From contig JANNKX010000054.1 of NCBI GenBank assembly GCA_031396505.1, positions 1 to 33,969 on the forward strand: a DNA stretch of 33,969 bases, in the 5' to 3' direction. Each line of letters opens with the position of its first letter. The first letter of the stretch is position 1. The notes beneath the pieces were generated by a model that had not been told where the DNA came from, searched no databases, and worked only from the letters and a program-made list of their open reading frames with translations. This DNA comes from JAAFHS01 sp031396505 (GTDB lineage Bacteria > Pseudomonadota > Alphaproteobacteria > Rhodobacterales > Rhodobacteraceae). Position numbers and translations under genes: made by a program. Below are positions 31,998-33,969 of the stretch, in pieces.

Positions 31998-33194
31998 ATG
32001 ACCGTTTCATCCGATTCCGCGCGCCGACCCGAGGCGACAGTTCTGCCTGTCATCGCCGCCATTGCCTTTTGCCACATGCTGAATGACCTGATGCAATCGC
32101 TGATCCCGGCGATCTATCCGATGTTGAAAGATCAACTTGCCCTCACATTCGGGCAAATCGGCCTGATTACATTCGTGTTTCAGGGCACCGCATCCGTGCT
32201 GCAACCTTTGGTAGGGGCTTTTACCGACCGCCGCCCCCTGCCCTATACGCTGACGTTTGGCATGGCCCTGACGTTATCGGGTCTTGTCGTCCTGGCCCAT
32301 GCGCACAGCTTTGCCAGCGTGCTGTGCGCCGTGGCGCTGATCGGAATGGGGTCATCCGTGTTTCACCCCGACAGCAGCCGCATTGCACGCCTTGCCGCAG
32401 GGCGGCGTCCGGGCTTTGCGCAAAGCCTGTTTCAGGTCGGCGGCAATACGGGTACCGCGCTTGGTCCGCTGGCGGCCGCGCTGATCGTGGTGCCCTTCGG
32501 CCAGATCAGCCTTGAATGGTTCGGGATTGTCGCATTGACCGGGATGGTCGTGCTCTGGCTGGTCGGGCGGTGGTATGCGGTTGAGGGCCTCGCCCGCATG
32601 CAGGCCGCGCGCGCGCGCGCCACCGCATCACCCCTGCCGCCTGCGACTGTCCGCCTTGCGATGGCAATCCTGATTGCGCTGATGTTTTCCAAGTTTGTCT
32701 ACACCGGCGCCTATTCCAGCTACTACACCTTTTACCTGATCGAGAAATTCGCCCTGACCGTCCCGCAAGCGCAGGTCTATCTGTTCGTGTTTCTGGCATT
32801 CGTCGCCCTTGGCACCATCATCGGTGGCCCGATCGGTGACAGGATCGGGCGCAAGCGGGTGATCTGGGTGTCGATCCTTGGCGTGGCACCCCTGTCATTG
32901 CTGATCCCGCATATGGGCTTTGCGGGCACGATTGCCCTGTCATCGCTGGCCGGGATGATCCTTGCATCCGCCTTTCCCGCGATGGTGGTTTACGCGCAGG
33001 ACCTGCTGCCATCGCGCGTCGGCATGATTGCCGGACTGCTGTTTGGTCTGGCGTTCGGCATGGGGGCGATGGGGGCCGCCGTGATCGGTTATCTGGCAGA
33101 TGCGACCAGCATCACTTACGTGTTCTGGTTATCCGGGTTTCTACCGCTGATCGGTGTGCTGGCGCTATTTCTGCCGGATGTGAAACACGCCTAG
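31998..33194 (+). CDS. MFS efflux transporter, fosmidomycin-resistance (Fsr) type
   Basis: This 398-residue transporter has about 12 membrane helices. It starts near LPVIAAIAFCHMLNDLMQSL, a block characteristic of the Fsr-type major facilitators, followed by LIPAIYPMLKD and TDRRPLPYTL. The central loop is short, and IGDRIGRKRVIWVS forms the second-half MFS signature. It would export a small molecule with proton exchange. The true substrate is unknown and the Fsr name reflects only family similarity. Its stop codon overlaps that of lipA (CTAG, 33191-33194). Confidence 0.87.
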   Translation: MTVSSDSARRPEATVLPVIAAIAFCHMLNDLMQSLIPAIYPMLKDQLALTFGQIGLITFVFQGTASVLQPLVGAFTDRRPLPYTLTFGMALTLSGLVVLAHAHSFASVLCAVALIGMGSSVFHPDSSRIARLAAGRRPGFAQSLFQVGGNTGTALGPLAAALIVVPFGQISLEWFGIVALTGMVVLWLVGRWYAVEGLARMQAARARATASPLPPATVRLAMAILIALMFSKFVYTGAYSSYYTFYLIEKFALTVPQAQVYLFVFLAFVALGTIIGGPIGDRIGRKRVIWVSILGVAPLSLLIPHMGFAGTIALSSLAGMILASAFPAMVVYAQDLLPSRVGMIAGLLFGLAFGMGAMGAAVIGYLADATSITYVFWLSGFLPLIGVLALFLPDVKHA

Positions 33195-33969
33195 CTACGG
33201 CCCAACTTTGCCATCCGCGCGCTGCGCAGTTGCGCAAAATCCTCGCCCGCGTGATAGGATGACCGTGTCAGCGGCGTGGCCGATACCATCAGAAACCCCT
33301 TGCCATAGGCCGCCGCCTCATAGGCCGCGAATTCATCCGGGGTGACAAAACGGTCAACGCGGTGATGTTTGGGCGTGGGTTGCAGATATTGCCCTACCGT
33401 CAGAAAATCCACATCCGCCGCGCGCATATCATCCATCACCTGCAGCACGGCGGGGCGTTCTTCGCCCAAGCCCACCATGATGCCGGATTTGGTGAAGAGG
33501 GTTGGGTCCAGCTCCTTGACCTTTTGCAGCAGGCGCAACGAATGGAAATACCGCGCGCCAGGGCGCACTTCCGGGTAAAGGCCCGGCACGGTTTCAAGGT
33601 TGTGGTTGAACACGTCAGGGCGCGCCTCGACCACCTTTTCCAATGCACTGGCCGGGCATTTCAGGAAATCAGGCGTAAGGATTTCAATCGTGGTGTCAGG
33701 CGCACGGTGCCGGATCGCGCGGATCGTCTGGGCAAAGTGTTCGGCCCCGCCGTCGTCAAGATCGTCGCGGTCCACGCTGGTGATGACGACATGTTTCAGC
33801 CCCAGTTGCGCCACCGCGTGGGCCACGCGGCCTGGCTCGAACGCATCAAGGGTTTGCGGCTTGCCGGTCGCCACGTTGCAAAAGGTGCAGCCGCGCGTGC
33901 AGATCTCGCCCATGATCATCATCGTCGCATGACCCTGGCTCCAACATTCGCCCACATTCGGGCAGCCCG
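33191..33969 (-). CDS. lipA: Lipoyl synthase LipA (5' part beyond the window)
   Basis: This radical-SAM enzyme inserts two sulfurs into octanoyl groups on lipoate-dependent proteins. The visible part begins GCPNVGECWSQGHATMMIMG, which contains part of the auxiliary cluster motif. The radical-SAM CTRGCTFCNVATG, VVITSVDRDDLDDGGA, HNLETVPGLYPEVRPGA and GLGEERP follow. The frame is open through the right edge, so roughly 60 or more N-terminal residues are missing. A GTG at 33955 sits inside the cluster motif and is not the real start. It ends convergently with the MFS gene, sharing four bases. Confidence 0.95.
   Translation of the reverse strand, partial: GCPNVGECWSQGHATMMIMGEICTRGCTFCNVATGKPQTLDAFEPGRVAHAVAQLGLKHVVITSVDRDDLDDGGAEHFAQTIRAIRHRAPDTTIEILTPDFLKCPASALEKVVEARPDVFNHNLETVPGLYPEVRPGARYFHSLRLLQKVKELDPTLFTKSGIMVGLGEERPAVLQVMDDMRAADVDFLTVGQYLQPTPKHHRVDRFVTPDEFAAYEAAAYGKGFLMVSATPLTRSSYHAGEDFAQLRSARMAKLGRS

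Overview
The window looks like a chromosomal segment of an alphaproteobacterium, most likely a marine-type Rhodobacterales (Roseobacter clade) strain. This rests on the high G+C with C/G-ending codons, the operon order dusB(nifR3)-ntrB-ntrC-ntrY-ntrX-trkA-trkH-hfq-hflX, a fused ispDF gene, and an NtrC without the sigma-54 contact loop, a known trait of Rhodobacter relatives. The taxon is an inference; there is no rRNA or tRNA here. Almost all of the DNA is coding. No CRISPR array, insertion sequence, integrase or prophage gene was seen.

Left part (1-7059): a sugar-uptake locus. A leftward operon encodes a periplasmic binding protein and two permeases resembling the alpha-glucoside system AglEFG; the second permease runs off the left edge. 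A rightward operon encodes a LacI-type repressor, a GH1 beta-glucosidase and a glucokinase. Together they would import a glucoside, hydrolyse it and phosphorylate the glucose. The 280-bp divergent region holds a promoter for each side, a perfect palindrome with 10-bp arms just downstream of the leftward -10 box, and a repeated half-site just downstream of the rightward promoter. This is a consistent autoregulated LacI switch.

Middle left (7056-13830): a tightly overlapping leftward trio (esterase, DNA glycosylase, beta-hydroxyacid dehydrogenase) faces a rightward penicillin-acylase-family hydrolase. Next comes a two-gene unit that strongly resembles mesaconyl-C4-CoA hydratase and mesaconyl-CoA C1-C4 transferase of the 3-hydroxypropionate bicycle, preceded by a 17-bp palindrome. 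This pair is the most interesting metabolic module in the window.

Centre (13869-25719): one long leftward regulatory block of dusB, ntrB, ntrC, ntrY, ntrX, trkA, trkH, hfq and hflX. It joins nitrogen/redox two-component signalling, potassium uptake and RNA-based regulation. Both AAA+ response regulators have lost the GAFTGA loop.

Right part (25889-33969): ispDF, pgpA and pncC run rightward, and ratA faces them convergently. hpt and a small membrane-protein gene follow. Then comes an A/T-richer patch with a probable orphan immunity protein of the double-CxxCG (SitI6-like) type. The window ends with an acyl-CoA ligase, a Fsr-like MFS exporter and the C-terminal part of lipA. The 5' end of pgpA is also A/T-rich and adds about 53 residues with a membrane segment, which suggests a mosaic gene.
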